Source of the DNA: Halorubellus sp. JP-L1
GTDB lineage: Archaea > Halobacteriota > Halobacteria > Halobacteriales > Natrialbaceae
Assembly (NCBI RefSeq): GCF_011440375.1
Contig: NZ_JAAOIR010000005.1
Coordinates: 204,450 to 268,449 of the forward strand
Length of the DNA: 64,000 nucleotides
Reading direction: 5' to 3'
Both the position numbers and the translations under genes were made by a program. Shown here in pieces: positions 62,599 to 64,000 of this stretch (the stretch's first letter is position 1; each line of letters begins with the position of its first letter). A model generated the notes under the pieces. That model was not told the DNA's origin. It made no database searches and saw only the letters and a list, made by a program, of their open reading frames with translations.

Positions 62599-63810
62599 AT
62601 GTTCGATAGCCTGAAGGAGAAACTCGGGAGTTTCCGCGAGGACGCGGAGGAGGCCGCCGAGGAGAACGCGGAACCGGTCGACGACGAAGACGTCGAGGCG
62701 GATGACGTCGAGGCGGATGACGTCGAAGCGGCCGACGTCGAAGCGGCCGACGACGAGGCCGGTGTTCCCGAGACGTCGACGGACGCGTCGGACGCGGACG
62801 CGGTCGGCGCGGGCGACGCAGAGGCGTCTGTCGACGCGGACGCGGTCGGCGCGGGCGATGCGGACGCCGACACCGACGCCGACGCGGATGGCTCCGACGA
62901 CGAGGACGACGAGTCGAAGTCGACGGGGTTCGCGCGGAAGGCGAAGTCGCTGGCGACCGGGAAGTTCGTCATCGAGGAGGAGGACCTCGAGGGCCCGCTC
63001 CAGGAGCTGGAGATCGCCCTGTTGTCCTCTGACGTCGAGATGAACGTCGCCCAGCAGATCCTCGACAACATCCGCGAGGACCTCGTCGGGGAGACCCGGA
63101 AGTTCACGGAGTCCACGGGAAGCGTCGTCGAGGAGGCGCTCCGGAACGCGCTGTACGATGTCATCAGCGTCGGCCAGTTCGACTTCGAGGCGCGCGTCGA
63201 GGACGCCGACAAACCCCTCGTCGTGATCTTCACGGGCGTGAACGGCGTCGGGAAGACGACGACGATCGCGAAGATGGCGCGCTACTTCGAAGAGCGCGGG
63301 CTGTCGTCGGTGATGGCGAACGGCGACACGTACCGTGCGGGTGCGAACGAGCAGATCCAGTCGCACGCGGACGCGCTCGACACGAAGCTCATCAGTCACG
63401 AGCAGGGCGGCGACCCGGCGGCGGTCATCTACGACGCCGTCGAGTACGCGGAAGCGAACGACGTCGACGTCGTGCTCGGCGACACCGCGGGCCGCCTCCA
63501 CACGAACGAGGGACTGATGGACCAGCTGGAGAAGATCGGTCGCGTCGTCGGCCCGGACATGACGCTGTTCGTGGACGAGGCGGTCGCGGGCCAGGACGCG
63601 GTCCAGCGCGCGAAGCAGTTCGACGACGCCGCGGAGATCGACGGCGCGATCCTGACGAAGGCGGACGCGGACTCGAACGGGGGCGCCGCCATCTCGGTCG
63701 CGCACGTCACCGGGAAGCCCATCCTGTTCCTCGGCGTCGGCCAGGGGTACGACGACCTGGAGCGGTTCGACCCCGACCGGATGGTCGACCGGTTGCTCGA
63801 CGTCGCGTAG
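62599..63810 (+). CDS. ftsY: Signal recognition particle receptor FtsY
   Basis: GTPase receptor docking SRP-ribosome complexes at the membrane. The 403-residue protein has an acidic N-terminal domain of about 110 residues, with short coding repeats (DVEADD, DVEAAD, DADAVGAGDA). The NG domain has the P-loop GVNGVGKTTT, the switch DTAGRLHTNEGL and the guanine-specificity motif TKADADSNGG. It ends RLLDVA. Nine bases after pfdA. The bases following its stop are a seven-copy repeat of its own 3' end. Confidence 0.96.
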   Translation: MFDSLKEKLGSFREDAEEAAEENAEPVDDEDVEADDVEADDVEAADVEAADDEAGVPETSTDASDADAVGAGDAEASVDADAVGAGDADADTDADADGSDDEDDESKSTGFARKAKSLATGKFVIEEEDLEGPLQELEIALLSSDVEMNVAQQILDNIREDLVGETRKFTESTGSVVEEALRNALYDVISVGQFDFEARVEDADKPLVVIFTGVNGVGKTTTIAKMARYFEERGLSSVMANGDTYRAGANEQIQSHADALDTKLISHEQGGDPAAVIYDAVEYAEANDVDVVLGDTAGRLHTNEGLMDQLEKIGRVVGPDMTLFVDEAVAGQDAVQRAKQFDDAAEIDGAILTKADADSNGGAAISVAHVTGKPILFLGVGQGYDDLERFDPDRMVDRLLDVA

Positions 63811-64000
63811 TCGACTGCCGGCTCGACGCCGCGTAATCGACTGCCCGTTCGACGTCGCGTAGTCGACTGCCCGTTCGACGTCGCGTAGTCGACTGCCCGT
63901 TCGACGTCGCGTAGTCGACTGCCCGTTCGACGTCGCGTAGTCGACTGCCCGTTCGACGTCGCGTAGTCGACTGCCCGTTCGACGTCGCGTAGTCGACTGC
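63810..64000. repeat. 26-bp tandem repeat of the ftsY 3' end, seven copies and a partial, running off the window
   Basis: Units starting at 63810, 63836, 63862, 63888, 63914, 63940 and 63966, each gtcgactgcccgttcgacgt followed by cgcgta (the first two slightly diverged). Every unit contains tcgacgtcgcgtag, the last codons and stop of ftsY. The array continues past base 64000. Confidence 0.93.

Noticed and set aside
63810..64000. Replication origin iterons
   Set aside because: No orc1/cdc6 gene, AT-rich unwinding element or ORB motif nearby; the units are copies of the ftsY end.

Overview
This is a chromosomal stretch of an extremely halophilic archaeon (class Halobacteria). The bulk is about two thirds G+C, the predicted proteins are strongly acidic, GTG starts are common, exported proteins mostly carry twin-arginine signals, and the information-processing genes are archaeal (TBP, RFC small subunit, PriL, Hjc, eIF1A, aIF6, L31e, L39e, LX, prefoldin alpha, FtsY). 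All assignments come from reading the sequence; no database search was possible, and genus cannot be assigned.

Layout. 1-2.2 kb: a low-G+C restriction-modification island, with a beta-class DNA methyltransferase tail-to-tail with a probable endonuclease. 2.4-9.3 kb: small conserved genes, the RlmE/FtsJ rRNA methyltransferase, a ribbon-helix-helix regulator and divergent tatC genes (a fused double TatC and a single TatC with a long acidic N-terminus). 9.3-20.9 kb: a large Tat-exported M14 carboxypeptidase, a LarE-type sulfur transferase, uvrC, a PQQ-repeat lipoprotein, a cupin and an ABC-2 exporter. 20.9-22.3 kb: a second low-G+C patch with a DUF389-type membrane protein and a gene remnant. 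22.3-29.1 kb: NAD-dependent ligA, eIF1A, a cytidine-deaminase-like protein, a DUF460 nuclease-like protein and RNase Z. 29.3-38.7 kb: a DUF4382 lipoprotein, hisG, tbp, the TrmG10 tRNA methyltransferase, a hotdog thioesterase, an RFC-type clamp-loader subunit and an SAH/MTA deaminase-type amidohydrolase. 38.9-48.7 kb: a very sequon-rich secreted protein, a PAS/GAF histidine kinase, S-adenosylhomocysteine hydrolase, hjc, a thiamine-binding protein, a thiamine-type ABC binding protein, an asparagine-synthetase-like enzyme and a SWIM zinc-finger protein. 48.9-55.5 kb: a winged-helix regulator, a TrkH potassium transporter, and a Dyp-peroxidase-like protein followed by an iron-transport-type protein. 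55.6-64 kb: priL, thpR, a PGF-CTERM protein and the conserved rpl39e-rpl31e-aif6 ... rplX-pfdA-ftsY translation/secretion cluster, interrupted by a reverse-strand pilin-like gene.

The most unusual content is in the intergenic DNA. There are at least eight separate tandem or dispersed repeat families. They include a 51-bp, five-copy array after ahcY whose hairpin shows a compensatory base change, a four-copy CRISPR-like palindromic array between tbp and trmG10, and two arrays (after the thiamine-type binding protein and after ftsY) in which the 3' end of the gene, stop codon included, has been tandemly multiplied. I found no rRNA or tRNA gene, no CRISPR-cas locus and no recognisable insertion sequence.
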